From: CAVXJN01 sp963762165
GTDB lineage: Bacteria > Pseudomonadota > Gammaproteobacteria > JASBUN01
NCBI GenBank assembly: GCA_963762165.1
Contig: CAVXJN010000003.1
Location: 620,001 to 684,000, forward strand
Reading direction: 5' to 3'
DNA: 64,000 nucleotides
Shown here in pieces: positions 1 through 8,751 of the stretch. Below the pieces are notes generated by a model. It was not told the DNA's origin and searched no databases. It worked only from the letters and a program-made list of their open reading frames with translations. Numbering within the stretch: the first letter of the stretch is position 1; each line of letters opens with the position of its first letter. A program made the position numbers and the translations under genes.

Positions 1-670
1 CCATGACCGCGGCGTTGACGCCCACGGCGAGACTGATGAGGATGATGCCCAGCGCCAGGGCAAGCGCCAGGTTGCCCTTTGAGGTCTCCAGGGCGATGGT
101 GGTGGTCATGACCCGGGTGACGTGGTTGATGTTGCCGCCGACGATGATCACCGCGCCGACCTCGGCGATGGCCCGGCCGAAACCTGCCAACGCAACGGTC
201 AGCAGGCTGTAGCGACCGTCCCACAACAGGGTGGGCAGAGCGCGCCAGGGGCCGACGCCCAGCGAGCGCAACTGCTCGTCGTATTCCCGGTGGAGGTCCT
301 CCACCGACTGGCGGCTGAGCGCGGTAATGATGGGTGCTACCAGTACGGCCTGGGCGATGATCATGGCGGCAGGTGTATACAGCAGTTCCAGAACGCCCAG
401 GGGCCCGGCATGGGACAACAACAAGTACAGCAGCAGCCCGACCACCACCGGCGGCAGCCCCATCATGGCGTTGACCAGCACCACGGCGACCCCGCGCCCC
501 GGAAAATTGCGCACCGCAAGGGCGGCACCCAAGGGCAGGCCGACGGCACAGGCGATGGCCACGGCGCTGAGGCTGACCTTCAGGGACAGGGCCACGATCT
601 CGGCCAATTCCGGATCGCCCGAAAAAATCAGATGAAAGGCCAGCCCGAAGGCCGAACCGAAGTCCTGCAT
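1..670 (-). CDS. tupB: Tungstate ABC transporter permease TupB (3' end beyond window)
   Basis: Inner-membrane permease subunit of an ABC importer, most likely for tungstate. The visible 223 residues begin MQDFGSAFGL and hold several hydrophobic helices, the permease EAA-type segment (EQLRSLGVGPWRALP) and the block GRAIAEVGAVIIVGGNI followed by TRVMTTTIALETSKG, which is typical of the TupB/WtpB branch rather than ModB or PstA. The ATG at 670 is preceded by a GGGGAG ribosome site. The gene runs off the left edge, so its ATPase partner would lie outside. No binding-protein gene lies directly upstream, which is unusual because tupA normally precedes tupB. A palindromic pair upstream may be its operator. 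Confidence 0.83.
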   Translation of the reverse strand, partial: MQDFGSAFGLAFHLIFSGDPELAEIVALSLKVSLSAVAIACAVGLPLGAALAVRNFPGRGVAVVLVNAMMGLPPVVVGLLLYLLLSHAGPLGVLELLYTPAAMIIAQAVLVAPIITALSRQSVEDLHREYDEQLRSLGVGPWRALPTLLWDGRYSLLTVALAGFGRAIAEVGAVIIVGGNINHVTRVMTTTIALETSKGNLALALALGIILISLAVGVNAAVM

Positions 671-697
671 GGCAACTCCCCAACCCTGCTTCTAATC

Positions 698-751
698 TGC
701 TAAATTTGTCGTTGTTATGTGTATTTTTCGCACTCTAGGGGAAATTTAGCA
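698..751. promoter_or_regulatory. Inverted repeat, candidate operator of the tungstate permease gene
   Basis: A perfect 10-bp inverted repeat, TGCTAAATTT at 698-707 and AAATTTAGCA at 742-751, with centres 44 bp apart (about four helical turns), lies 28 bp upstream of the tupB start in an AT-rich stretch. The spacing suits a looped or tandem dimer site for a repressor. It does not match the ModE consensus as I know it. Function is inferred from position and symmetry only. Confidence 0.45.
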
Positions 752-816
752 AGTTTCAGCAGCGGATCCCGGATCTGCGCGCCGGAGAGGGAAGAGTGCC
801 GCGCTTGGTGGGGGGC

Positions 817-843
817 GGGTCGGGCGACCTGCCCGCCCGACCC
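817..843. other. Strong GC hairpin in the gap between the MBL-fold gene and tupB
   Basis: A perfect 10-bp stem (817-826 with 834-843) and 7-base loop. It has no T-tract on either side, so it is not a classical terminator. It may sit in the tupB leader or protect an RNA end. Apart from this hairpin, the terminator at 890-942 and the operator-like repeat, the 671-970 gap shows no gene. Confidence 0.4.
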
Positions 844-889
844 AGGTGGTCTGGCGTCGGGTCTCAGTCCCTGGGGGGAAATATGCCGG

Positions 890-942
890 AGAAAAACAAA
901 CGGGGCCGGCGGACAAGCGCGTGGCGCGCCGTTGCCGGCCCC
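890..942 (-). terminator. Rho-independent terminator of the MBL-fold gene
   Basis: Stem 902-910 pairs perfectly with 934-942 (GGGGCCGGC/GCCGGCCCC). Read on the minus strand it is followed by GTTTGTTTTTC. It lies 29 bp past the stop codon of the metallo-beta-lactamase-fold gene. Confidence 0.75.
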
Positions 943-970
943 GATGCGAACCCCTCTGCGCGGGCGTCGC

Positions 971-2056
971 TCAGTCGCGGTCGTGGCGAGCGGAATCCAC
1001 CCCGAGGTTCAGTACTTGAAGGTCTCTTGCCTCGATGATCCGGCCGCGATAACCCTGGTCGCGCACCAGGCGTTTGACCTGACCGATGCGAGGATTGGTG
1101 ACCGTGGTGATATGGGACAACAGCAGCGTGTTGGGATTTGCGGCCGCCGCGACTTCGCCCATGCGCGTAGGCGTGGTGTGCAAGGCGTAAAACACGGCAT
1201 CGACGTTGGGATCGGGGATGTTATCCATGATCGCCGTGTCGTAGATCAGCAGGTCGGCGCCCTGCGCGGCAGTGATCATGTTGTCCGTCTGGGAGTTGGT
1301 GTCACCGGAAAATACCAGGGTCCTGCCCTTGTACTCGATGCGATAGGCCATTGCCGGCGCCGGCCCGTGATGCACGCCGATCGCTTTGACCACCAAACCG
1401 TCGGGCTCGCTGAGGATGGTGCGCATGCCCGCCTGAGGATCCGGCGCGACATCGTGCACCTGATAGTCGAACTCACCGGCGCGGATGGCGCGGGTAAATA
1501 CGTGCAGATAGCGATCGACACCGTCCTGAAGACTGAAGTGCTTGTCGGCAAACTCACTGGTCGACGGGTATTGCGCCGCAGTGGCCTGGGGAAAGGCGGC
1601 TGCCGGGAACGGAATGCCGTTGGCGTCCGGGCCATAAATGCGGATCGGCGCCGTGCGCCCGGGCGGAAACGGATAGTTGCCGCGGGCGTGGAAATAGATG
1701 GTTTTGACCATCGCCGGCAAGTCACTCATATGGTCGATATGCAGGTGGCTCAGCAGCACCAGGTCAAGGTCTTTGATGTTGGTTCCGGCCGTGGCCAGGT
1801 TTTTGAAGGTGCCACCTCCCGCGTCCATGAGCAGGCGCGGTTTGCCGTCGGTGAATATCAGATAGCCGGCGCTGGCGCGGCCGTCGTCGTTGGCTGCCGG
1901 GCCGCCGGAACCCAGCACCAATACCGATAGCGGCCCATGGATGCGGCCCACGATCCGCGTGTCGTGCGGCCGCTGACCGTCGGCGTACACGGCGCCGGAC
2001 AACAGTGTTATCAGGCTGAGGATTCCAAGGGAACGAAATAAACGGTTTAAATCCAT
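971..2056 (-). CDS. Secreted metallo-beta-lactamase-fold hydrolase
   Basis: A 361-residue protein with an N-terminal signal peptide (cleavage near VYA-DG, residue 24) and a metallo-beta-lactamase fold. The metal motif HLHIDH is at residues 104-109, with later ligands likely in SGDTN and LLLSHITT. The pattern resembles the RNase Z/arylsulfatase-like MBL branch; the substrate is unknown. The ATG at 2056 is chosen because AAAGGAGGG precedes it at good spacing and the signal peptide starts there; longer in-frame starts lack this. It is a single-gene unit with its own terminator and is probably periplasmic. Confidence 0.85.
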   Translation of the reverse strand: MDLNRLFRSLGILSLITLLSGAVYADGQRPHDTRIVGRIHGPLSVLVLGSGGPAANDDGRASAGYLIFTDGKPRLLMDAGGGTFKNLATAGTNIKDLDLVLLSHLHIDHMSDLPAMVKTIYFHARGNYPFPPGRTAPIRIYGPDANGIPFPAAAFPQATAAQYPSTSEFADKHFSLQDGVDRYLHVFTRAIRAGEFDYQVHDVAPDPQAGMRTILSEPDGLVVKAIGVHHGPAPAMAYRIEYKGRTLVFSGDTNSQTDNMITAAQGADLLIYDTAIMDNIPDPNVDAVFYALHTTPTRMGEVAAAANPNTLLLSHITTVTNPRIGQVKRLVRDQGYRGRIIEARDLQVLNLGVDSARHDRD

Positions 2057-2199
2057 GCGACCCTCCTTTGGTCGATGCGGTGACGCCCTCTTTTCACCGG
2101 CGCAGGCCTGCGCCGGCGTGGTTGGCACCGGTAAGTCGGAATCCCCCAACGTAGACTATGAGTATTGGGCCGCAAACCCTCCCTCCCAAGGCTGTAGCC

Positions 2200-2297
2200 G
2201 GCCGGGCCCGCTAGTCGGTATATGATGCAAAAACCCTTTATATTACAATCCGTTATTGTATTTAAAGACTTCTTTATTATTTTATCGTACTATATTT
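2200..2297. other. AT-rich patch beside the HD-GYP remnant
   Basis: About 95 bases unusually rich in A and T, with runs such as TTTATATTAC and TTATTATTTT, inside a 60% GC neighbourhood and immediately before the decayed HD-GYP fragment. No coding signal. It could be an old promoter region or a junction of acquired DNA. The remaining gap 2057-2199 shows only the promoter side of the MBL-fold gene. Confidence 0.4.
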
Positions 2298-2758
2298 TCT
2301 CCTCTGGGCGAGATCGCGGCCGCCTTCGACCAAGGGGTCGATTCCGGGAGCCCCTATACAGGCGCGCACAGTGAGCGCATCGCGCGCTACAACGACGTCT
2401 TCGCGCAATGACTCGACCTGTCGGGCGTCCGCCAGCCTGGATCGAAGAAAGCCTGTCGCGTAGCGCACCCTTCGCCGAGCTTGCGCGGCTCCGGGCCGCA
2501 CGACCGGAACGCCCCAACGACTACCGCGGTTATCCGCGGGCCATCGCCGCACCGCAGCTTCCGCTCGCCACGCGCCACGCGCATCATCACCCTGTGGGAC
2601 ATCTTCAGTACCATCACTGCAGACCGTCCCTACCGCGGTCCGACCCCGATACCGAAGCGGTGGCAATCGTGGGTAGCGCGATCGGTACCGCGCTGGACGC
2701 GGATTGCGATGTCACGCTATTGGCCTTCGTCGACGAGATGAACGTAGGGGAGGCGTAA
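2298..2758 (+). pseudogene. Decayed HD-GYP cyclic-di-GMP phosphodiesterase remnant
   Basis: Two separated pieces in one frame match the start and end of an HD-GYP domain. The first reads GEIAAAFDQGVDSGSPYTGAH then SERIARYND and hits a stop at 2409. The second (around 2580-2640) reads IITLWDIFSTITADRPYRG, the equivalent of the family's VADVFDALTADRPYR block. The tail (TALDADCDVTLLAFVDEM) continues in another frame. The central HD and GYP metal-binding region is missing. No usable start precedes the first piece. The locus is an internally deleted, frameshifted fossil of a c-di-GMP-degrading enzyme. Confidence 0.7.
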
Positions 2759-2783
2759 GATTCGGACCCAGCTCAGGTGCGCA

Positions 2784-2817
2784 CGCGCAAAGCCGACGTC
2801 GAAGCCGGCTTTGCGCG
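2784..2817. terminator. Hairpin downstream of the BON-domain gene
   Basis: A perfect 12-bp stem (2784-2795 with 2806-2817, CGCGCAAAGCCG/CGGCTTTGCGCG) with a 10-base loop lies just past the stop of the minus-strand BON gene and after the HD-GYP fossil. No clear U-tract on either side, so it may act as a bidirectional, inefficient terminator or an mRNA end stabiliser. Confidence 0.5.
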
Positions 2818-2829
2818 GTTGCAGCTGAT

Positions 2830-3426
2830 TCAACCCGAGATGCGCAGTTCGTTGGTGTGCACTGCCCGGACGCCGTCCACCGAATGGGCGACGTCGTGGG
2901 CGTAGATTCTCTGACTATTGTTGGGCACATAACCGCTCAGGTATACGACTCCGTTGCGCACCCTGACGTGCACGTCGGAGGTGTCGATACCGCGGGTATG
3001 TTCCAACGCTTCATGCACTTCGTCATGGATCGCCTCATCGGAGGATGAAACGGTCTGCACTGTATGAACGTCCTCGTCGCGATCTGCGGACGCCACCCGC
3101 AGCCGGCTAACGTGCACGTTGCGCACACCCGGCACCGAATGGGCGACTTCATGGGCCATGCGGGCCTGTTCTTCGCTCGACACCGCCCCGGTCAGAGATA
3201 CCACGCCTCGGTCGACGCTGACATCGATACGGGACGAGTCCACATCCGGTGCCCGGACGAGAGCGTCACGCACGTTGTTCACCAGCGCCGCATCCGCTTC
3301 CGCGCGACCGTACGCCGACGCCGTGGGGGCGTCGTCCCGATCGAGATCATGGGCATAGACGGCCGGGCTTCCCAGGGCTGCGACGATCGCGGTCACCACA
3401 ATGCTGCGTTTGGTTTGCTTGTTCAT
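2830..3426 (-). CDS. Periplasmic protein with two BON domains (OsmY-like)
   Basis: A 198-residue exported protein: signal peptide to about residue 25 (AVYA-HD), then two BON domains at roughly 45-110 and 130-198, each with the VxLxGxV pattern (RGVVSLTGAV, NGVVYLSGYV). BON proteins such as OsmY bind phospholipid surfaces and are often induced by osmotic or envelope stress. AAGGAGG sits 7 bases before the ATG. It is monocistronic, flanked by the HD-GYP remnant and a 330-bp gap. Confidence 0.85.
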   Translation of the reverse strand: MNKQTKRSIVVTAIVAALGSPAVYAHDLDRDDAPTASAYGRAEADAALVNNVRDALVRAPDVDSSRIDVSVDRGVVSLTGAVSSEEQARMAHEVAHSVPGVRNVHVSRLRVASADRDEDVHTVQTVSSSDEAIHDEVHEALEHTRGIDTSDVHVRVRNGVVYLSGYVPNNSQRIYAHDVAHSVDGVRAVHTNELRISG

Positions 3427-3758
3427 GAGTTGCCTCCTTGGCAGTTGTCTTCATCCGTTCACCTTCCAGTGCAGGCTAGACCAGGCTGGAACGGCGGCGA
3501 TTGCAAGCTGTTAGCACGGGTTACATCTGGAAACATGCGGCCCGTGCGCGTTTCGGGCGCGCATCGCCCACTTTGGCAAAGGACTGCGCGCCGCCGTTGC
3601 CTTACCGCGATGTCAGCGTAGTCGGCGTCTTCATCGGCATAGCGCCGTGGCTGCACGACTGCGCATGAGGCGATACGTCGGCCGACGGGCTTTGGATACA
3701 GCAAACGAAAGGTTCTTCGGTGCCGGACGCGATTGCAGGTGCGCGGTCGCAGCGCACG
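3427..3758. other. Gap without a recognised gene
   Basis: 332 bases between two minus-strand genes. It should hold the promoter of the BON gene and the 3' end of the TM2 transcript. Translations in all frames look like noise, and no strong hairpin or repeat was seen. Confidence 0.5.
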
Positions 3759-4166
3759 TCACTGGCTCGGCATGCGCTGTCGGTTGTAATCGCTGATCTG
3801 GGTGTTGAGCGTCCAATAGTCGTAGATCACGCCGATCAGGAACAGGCCGGCGGTCAGCAGATAGATCAAGCCGCTCACCCATTTCTCCAGGTAGAACCGA
3901 TGTACGCCAAAGACGCCGAGAAACGTGAGCAGCAACCAGGTGAGGTCGTAGTTCTTGGGGCCGGCGACGTAACGGAAGTCGGCGTCGCGTTCCATGGACG
4001 GGATCAGGAACAGGTCGACGATCCAACCGATGAAGAATAGTCCGAAGGTGAAAAAATAGATCGTGCCGCTAATCGGGCGGCCGTAATAGAAACGGTGCGC
4101 GCCGAGGAATCCGAAAATCCAGAGCAGATAGCCGATCGTCTTACTGTGTGTGTTGTTTAGTGACAT
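3759..4166 (-). CDS. TM2-domain membrane protein
   Basis: 135 residues with two TM2-type repeats: IGYLLWIFGFLGAHRFYYGR followed by a helix ending FFIGWIVDLFLIP, and LLLTFLGVFGVHRFYLEK followed by a helix ending LFLIGVIYDYWTL. Each repeat is a hydrophobic pair around the conserved G-HRFY motif. The role of TM2 proteins in bacteria is not known. The ATG at 4166 gives a compact start right at the first domain; the upstream ribosome site (GAGATCC) is weak. A longer start at 4223 is less likely. Confidence 0.82.
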   Translation of the reverse strand: MSLNNTHSKTIGYLLWIFGFLGAHRFYYGRPISGTIYFFTFGLFFIGWIVDLFLIPSMERDADFRYVAGPKNYDLTWLLLTFLGVFGVHRFYLEKWVSGLIYLLTAGLFLIGVIYDYWTLNTQISDYNRQRMPSQ

Positions 4167-4361
4167 TGACGGGATCTCAAGTTTGCCAAATCGAAGTCTA
4201 GGTTGGACGCAGTGCGCAGACATGCAACATAGGTGCCCGCAAGTGCTTGAATCGAATCAAAGCGCGGGCCCGGCGTGCGCCCGAGCGGGGACAACGGCAA
4301 TGGGACCGGTATTCGCAGCTTGCAACGCCGCCGTCTATGCTAACGCTCAAACACCGAGCGG

Positions 4362-5303
4362 GTGGTCGCAATCAACAGCAAAAGCGCAAACGATGGCGGG
4401 GAGGGTTCCGGTTGGCCGGTGCTCGACTTCGCTGCGTGGCGCGCAACTTGCGAAACATTGCACCTGTGGACCCAGATCGTCGGTAAAGTGCGAATGGTGC
4501 AAACGCCGTGGCTGAATCACTCGTGGCATGTGACGCTCTCGGTTTCGCCGCGAGGGTTGACGACCGGGAACATTCCCTACGGCCCGCGTGCGTTTCGGAT
4601 TGAATTCGATTTTATCGACCACCGCGTGACGATCGAATCCAGCGACGGCGGTCGACGCGCCTTCGCGCTCGCGCCCATGAGCGTTGCGGCATTTTATCGA
4701 GCGCTCATGTCGGACTTGGCCTCCCTGGATCTGGCAGTGCGGATTCACACCCTGCCCAATGAAGTGGAAACGGCGATCCGGTTTCCCGCCGACGAAGTAC
4801 ATCGGCACTATGACGCCGAGTATGCCCAGCGCTTTTGGCAGGTGTTGTTGCGCAGTGACAGGGTCTGCACTCGTTTCCGGGCGTTATTCCGAGGCAAATG
4901 CAGTCCCGTGCATTTCTTCTGGGGCAGCTTCGATCTTGCCGTGACCCGCTTTTCGGGCCGATCTGCGCCACTCCACCCGGGCGGTATTCCGAATCTGCCC
5001 GATCGAGTGGCCCAGGAGGCTTATTCCCACGAAGTCAGCAGTGCCGGATTTTGGCCCGGCGGGGACGCGCTGCCGTCGCCGGTGTTTTATTCCTATGCCT
5101 ACCCGGCGCCGGAAGGTTTCGCCGATGCCCGGGTATTCCCGGAGCAGGCGTACTATTCCCAAAAACTGGGGGAGTTCCTGTTGCCCTATGACGCCGTGCG
5201 AACCGCCGCGGCGCCGGAGCAGGTGCTGTTGGCTTTTCTGCAAAGTACCTACGAAGCAGCCGCCGATCTCGGCGGCTGGCCACGCAGCGAGTTGGAAATC
5301 TAA
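4362..5303 (+). CDS. DUF5996 family protein
   Basis: 313 residues, cytoplasmic, no signal or membrane segment. It matches the DUF5996 pattern: an aromatic opening WPVLDFAAWRATCETLHLWTQ, then RGLTTGNIPYG, and a long middle segment rich in W, F and P with HFFWGSFDLAVTRFSGR. The function of the family is unknown. The start is taken as GTG 4362, the first start before the conserved block; no clear ribosome site helps. It faces a minus-strand lipoprotein gene whose stop is 28 bp away. Confidence 0.75.
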   Translation: MVAINSKSANDGGEGSGWPVLDFAAWRATCETLHLWTQIVGKVRMVQTPWLNHSWHVTLSVSPRGLTTGNIPYGPRAFRIEFDFIDHRVTIESSDGGRRAFALAPMSVAAFYRALMSDLASLDLAVRIHTLPNEVETAIRFPADEVHRHYDAEYAQRFWQVLLRSDRVCTRFRALFRGKCSPVHFFWGSFDLAVTRFSGRSAPLHPGGIPNLPDRVAQEAYSHEVSSAGFWPGGDALPSPVFYSYAYPAPEGFADARVFPEQAYYSQKLGEFLLPYDAVRTAAAPEQVLLAFLQSTYEAAADLGGWPRSELEI

Positions 5304-5331
5304 GGTCGGTCTAGCTCGAGGCGCAGCGCGC

Positions 5332-5631
5332 TCAGCGCTGACTCTCGCGAATGTAGTAGCGTGCTTTTTTGACCTTCTCCACACAGTTGGGATATTTCTC
5401 GAATTGTTTTTGTACCGCCGCCGCCGACAGCAGACTGGCGGCTTTGGCCCATTCCACGGTGCCGGAAAAACCCTTGGCTTTCGCCAGATCCAGTTCCTTG
5501 CCCGCTTGGCTCAGGCCCGCCTCGCACTGCCTGGCCAGATTGGGCCGGTCGGGTTGTCCGGCACACGCTGTCAGCAGCGACGCCAGCGCCAGGGTCACTG
5601 TCAGCGACCCCAAGGATCGTTTTTCAATCAC
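5332..5631 (-). CDS. Small predicted lipoprotein (conserved hypothetical)
   Basis: 99 residues. A short hydrophobic leader ends in a lipobox, LLTAC (Cys about residue 22), followed by a Lys/Gln-rich helical domain containing CEAGLSQAGKELDLAKAKGF and a closing ARYYIRESQR. The shape resembles conserved Pseudomonas-type hypothetical lipoproteins. The GTG at 5631 is preferred because TTTGGAGG lies 7 bases upstream; in-frame ATGs further up would bury the signal sequence. Two further Cys residues lie in the mature part. Function unknown. Confidence 0.75.
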   Translation of the reverse strand: MIEKRSLGSLTVTLALASLLTACAGQPDRPNLARQCEAGLSQAGKELDLAKAKGFSGTVEWAKAASLLSAAAVQKQFEKYPNCVEKVKKARYYIRESQR

Positions 5632-5821
5632 AACTTGGCCTCCAAAGTAGGTTTGCAAAATGCCCGCCGAGGGGGTGATGATCGTGCGCATGATACCGCG
5701 GACTGACCGGCGCAGTGCACTCTGATACGCATCGCCGGTGTATCCGGACATCGAAGTTTGGCGGATCGCAACCGCGCTGACCGTCGCATCCGGCGGTCAT
5801 GCCACATCAGGGAGCACCATC

Positions 5822-6106
5822 ATGCAAGCCACAGCGGAATTACAGCTGGTACCCATCGGTTCCGGCGTGTCAGTGCGCAAGGAGATCGAGCGGGTGATCG
5901 CGGTGCTGGCGGAATACGGATTGAAAACCGAGACCCACGCTTCGGGGACCGATGTCGAAGGCGAGCTGGACCGCATTCTGGAGGCGGTCAAAGGCGTGCA
6001 CGAGACCTTGCATCGGGAGGGCGCGGTACGACTGCTTAGTTACCTGAAGATCGAGACCCGGATCGACAAGCCGCCTACCCTGGCGGGCAAGCGGCTGTCG
6101 GCATAG
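5822..6106 (+). CDS. MTH1187/UPF0045 family thiamine-binding protein
   Basis: 94 residues with the fold signature of the MTH1187/YkoF-like family: an opening LQLVPIGSGVSVRKEIERVI, then YGLKTETHASGTDVEGELD and a closing IETRIDKP. Members are small homo-oligomers that bind thiamine or related pyrimidines. The ATG at 5822 follows AGGGAGC. It converges on the broken PhnD-like gene, with only 36 bp between the two stops. Confidence 0.82.
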   Translation: MQATAELQLVPIGSGVSVRKEIERVIAVLAEYGLKTETHASGTDVEGELDRILEAVKGVHETLHREGAVRLLSYLKIETRIDKPPTLAGKRLSA

Positions 6107-6142
6107 CTTAGATGGGATGATGCGCGAGTGCGAGCGGTTGCT

Positions 6143-6975
6143 TTACCAACCCCAGATCACGCCTTCGAGCAGTAGATTGATGTCCTTGAACTCGCCTGGC
6201 TGGGTGGGCACGAACTTGGTGGCTTTGCGTGCGAAACGCTCGAAAATGCCGTGGGCCGCTTGCGCGCCGTCGCCGGTCAGCGCTGCAATGATCTTCTGCT
6301 TCTGCTCGTCCGTGACATTGGGGCCGGCGGAAATGGACTGATTGGGGTACTTGGCGCTGGTGGACAGGATTTTCACGCTCGGCGCGTTGCTCGTCAGTGA
6401 GAATTTTGTCGTAGAACTGGGTGCGCACCACCGCCGCGCGGCATTTGCCTTCCTGCAGTACTCTTGAACACGCCCGGCACGCCACCTTTGGCCGGTACGA
6501 TTACCGGTTGGCGGGCGGGATTGGGGAACTGGCGGATCACCGACATGGTGGCGAGATTCGGTGGCGCCAAGCCGCAGACACGGCGGCCTGCCAGGTCTTC
6601 CGGCGTATTCACGCCGTCGTCGTCCGCTTTCGCGAGCAAGTGGAATACCAATTGACCCGGGAGTCGCACCAAAGGCTGGTGCTGGACATGGGCCATGCGC
6701 CACGAGGTGAAATGGGGGCCGTCGAAGACCAGATCGTATTTGCCTTCGCGCATGGCACGGGTATATTGCGGCCAGCCCTCCGGATGCTGATACACCACTT
6801 TGGTACCCAGCAGTGTGGTGAGATAGTCCGCCAGCGGCCCATACATTGCCTTGCCCTTGGCAACGCTTTCCCGAGGGGGGGCCGTGAATATCAGGTCGGC
6901 GCGCGCCACCCCCACGGCGAGCAGCAAAGTCGCCAGCACGGCTGTTCCCAGTTTCATAAGGGTCATAGCTTTCAC
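6143..6975 (-). pseudogene. PhnD-like phosphate/phosphonate-binding protein, two frameshifts
   Basis: Periplasmic binding protein of the phosphate/phosphite/phosphonate type. The N-terminal part has a signal peptide (to ARA-DL), then ESVAKGKAMYGPLADYL and the ligand-site segment DLVFDGPHFTSWRM. Similarity continues across three frames: the first piece runs to about 6463, the second (VLQEGKCRAAVVRTQFYDK) to about 6375, the third to the stop at 6143. Each break equals one extra base. The GTG at 6975 follows GGAGG at 8 bases. No permease or ATPase gene adjoins. The breaks may be sequencing errors, since the rest is well preserved. Confidence 0.78.
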
Positions 6976-7270
6976 AGAAACGTCCTCCGATCCATTGTTT
7001 TGATTTAGGGAGAAATGAGTCCGTTGTCATATCAGCGGGGGCGCTTGGGCAGCGAGGCGTATCGGCCGGCGCCCTCGTTCGCTACCGCGAATATTCTCCC
7101 AGGTCACGATCCGGCGCGGGTCGAAGAACGGCTCTGCCAGCCTGCCGGAAACCTGAATCATGATAACGGCAATTTTCGCCGGCACTGAAGTGTGCGCCCG
7201 TTGCGCCGCGCTGGCGTCGGCAGCCTAAACTGGTCTCTGGTGGAGAGTGGTAGGAAGGAGCGGAGTACCC

Positions 7271-7876
7271 GTGCGCGACCTGGATCCAATCGACAAGCCC
7301 GGACATGCGTCGGAAACCGCGCAGACGGCGCTTTTGTTGATCGACGTCATCAATGATCTCGAGTTCGAAGGCGGCGAGCGTCTGCTGGCCCATGCCTTGC
7401 CGATGGCGCAACAGATCCACGCGCTCAAAGCGAACGCGAAGCAGGCCGGCGTCCCGGTAATCTACGCAAATGACAATTTCGGCCGTTGGCGGTCGGATTT
7501 CCCGGCGCTGGTGCGCCATTGCACCGAAAATCAGGTTCGCGGCAGACCCGTGGCAGAGCGCCTGGCCCCCGATGACGAGGACTACTTCGTGCTCAAGCCC
7601 CGCCACTCGGCGTTCTTTCAGACCAATCTTGAATTGCTACTGCAACACCTCGGCGCCCGACGCTTGATTCTCACCGGCATGGCGACCGAAATGTGCGTGT
7701 TGTTCAGCGCCTATGACGGTTATATGCGGGGTTTCAAAATTGTCGTGGCATCTGACTGTGTCGCCTCGGAGGATGCCGAACAAAACGCCCAGGCCCTGGC
7801 GCTCATGGAGCGGGTGCTGAAAGCAGAGGTGACGCCGGCCGCGCAGGTGCGGCTTCGGGCCAGGATTGAGGGCTAG
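7271..7876 (+). CDS. Isochorismatase-family cysteine hydrolase
   Basis: 201 residues with the Asp-Lys-Cys triad of the family: D25 in LLLIDVINDLEF, K109 in YFVLKPRHSAF and C142 in GMATEMCVLFSAYDG. It hydrolyses a C-N or C-O bond in small amides such as nicotinamide- or ureido-type compounds; the substrate cannot be read from sequence. The GTG at 7271 is favoured because GAAGGAG lies about 10 bases upstream; GTG 7247 is the alternative. It converges with the FNT channel gene. Confidence 0.85.
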   Translation: MRDLDPIDKPGHASETAQTALLLIDVINDLEFEGGERLLAHALPMAQQIHALKANAKQAGVPVIYANDNFGRWRSDFPALVRHCTENQVRGRPVAERLAPDDEDYFVLKPRHSAFFQTNLELLLQHLGARRLILTGMATEMCVLFSAYDGYMRGFKIVVASDCVASEDAEQNAQALALMERVLKAEVTPAAQVRLRARIEG

Positions 7877-7920
7877 CGGCCGGACTCGGGCTTCTGCGGA
7901 GTCGGGGCATCGGCGATCGG

Positions 7921-8751
7921 TCAATCCTCGTCGCTTTCCGGTGAGATCTGCGCGTAGTTCAAAGCCGCGACCAGGGCGATGCCGCCGATCATGTTGCCGA
8001 TCAGCGCCGGGACCAGGTAGTCCACGAACGTCGCCTTCCACGTGGCGATCCCGGACAGAAGCGCGTAGAAGGCTTCGCTCGAGCCGGCGATGACGTGCGG
8101 AAAGTCGCCGATGCCGATGAGGTAGGTGATGATGATGATCACCAATACCCGGGCGGTTTCCGCGAACGGCAACAACCACACCATCAGCGCCACCAGCCAT
8201 CCGGCAAAAATCGCCCTGACCATCGTGCTCCAGAAACCACCGGCGAGAGCGTGTTCGGCAACCGTGCGCATCGCTTCGGTAGGGTGCGATTCGAACGGTG
8301 AGGTGAGATGTAACGCCAAGGCAAACAGAAATGTACCGATCAGGTTCGAGATCAGGACCACAGCCCACAAGCGCAGGGTGCTCAGCGCGACACTCAGCCT
8401 TTGTTCGTGCAAAACCTGCAATACCGGCGTCAGTGTGTTCTCGGTGAACAGTTGCTGACGCCCGAGAATGACGATCAGAAAACCGATGGTGTAGCCGAAT
8501 TTCGTGAGCAACGGTTGCCACGGCGCTGCCGGGATACCTGCATGCAGCAGTGCTTCGGTCATGAAGGAAAAGCCCATCGACAAACCGGCGGCCAGCCCGG
8601 ACCAGAACAGTGCGCTACTGGGCCGGCTGAGTTCTTCCTGCGCCTGGCCGCGAATGGCTTCGAATACCACCGAGGCACTGGGAGCCGCCCGCGCGACAGC
8701 ATCTTCCTTTTCTTCCTCCGAAAGCTTGTCGCGAGGTTTCTGGTCGGACAT
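7921..8751 (-). CDS. Formate/nitrite transporter (FNT) family channel, YfdC-like
   Basis: 276 residues with six hydrophobic helices and a charged cytoplasmic N-terminus (MSDQKPRDKLSEEEKED). FNT-type features are the half-helix segment GFWSTMVRAIFAGWLVALMV, the segment IGDFPHVIAGSSEAFY and the C-terminal LVPALIGNMIGG. Proteins of this branch are pentameric anion channels; the extended acidic N-terminus is more typical of YfdC than FocA. AAGGAGACGCTC precedes the ATG at 8751. Single gene. Confidence 0.83.
   Translation of the reverse strand: MSDQKPRDKLSEEEKEDAVARAAPSASVVFEAIRGQAQEELSRPSSALFWSGLAAGLSMGFSFMTEALLHAGIPAAPWQPLLTKFGYTIGFLIVILGRQQLFTENTLTPVLQVLHEQRLSVALSTLRLWAVVLISNLIGTFLFALALHLTSPFESHPTEAMRTVAEHALAGGFWSTMVRAIFAGWLVALMVWLLPFAETARVLVIIIITYLIGIGDFPHVIAGSSEAFYALLSGIATWKATFVDYLVPALIGNMIGGIALVAALNYAQISPESDED

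Noticed and set aside
671..900. Moco-type riboswitch upstream of the tungstate permease
   Set aside because: A strong hairpin exists but the characteristic conserved bulges and tetraloop receptor of the Moco motif could not be found.
719..1930. Long open frame of 403 codons on the plus strand
   Set aside because: It is antisense to the MBL-fold gene, has no domain, and follows GC-rich third-position bias of the true gene.
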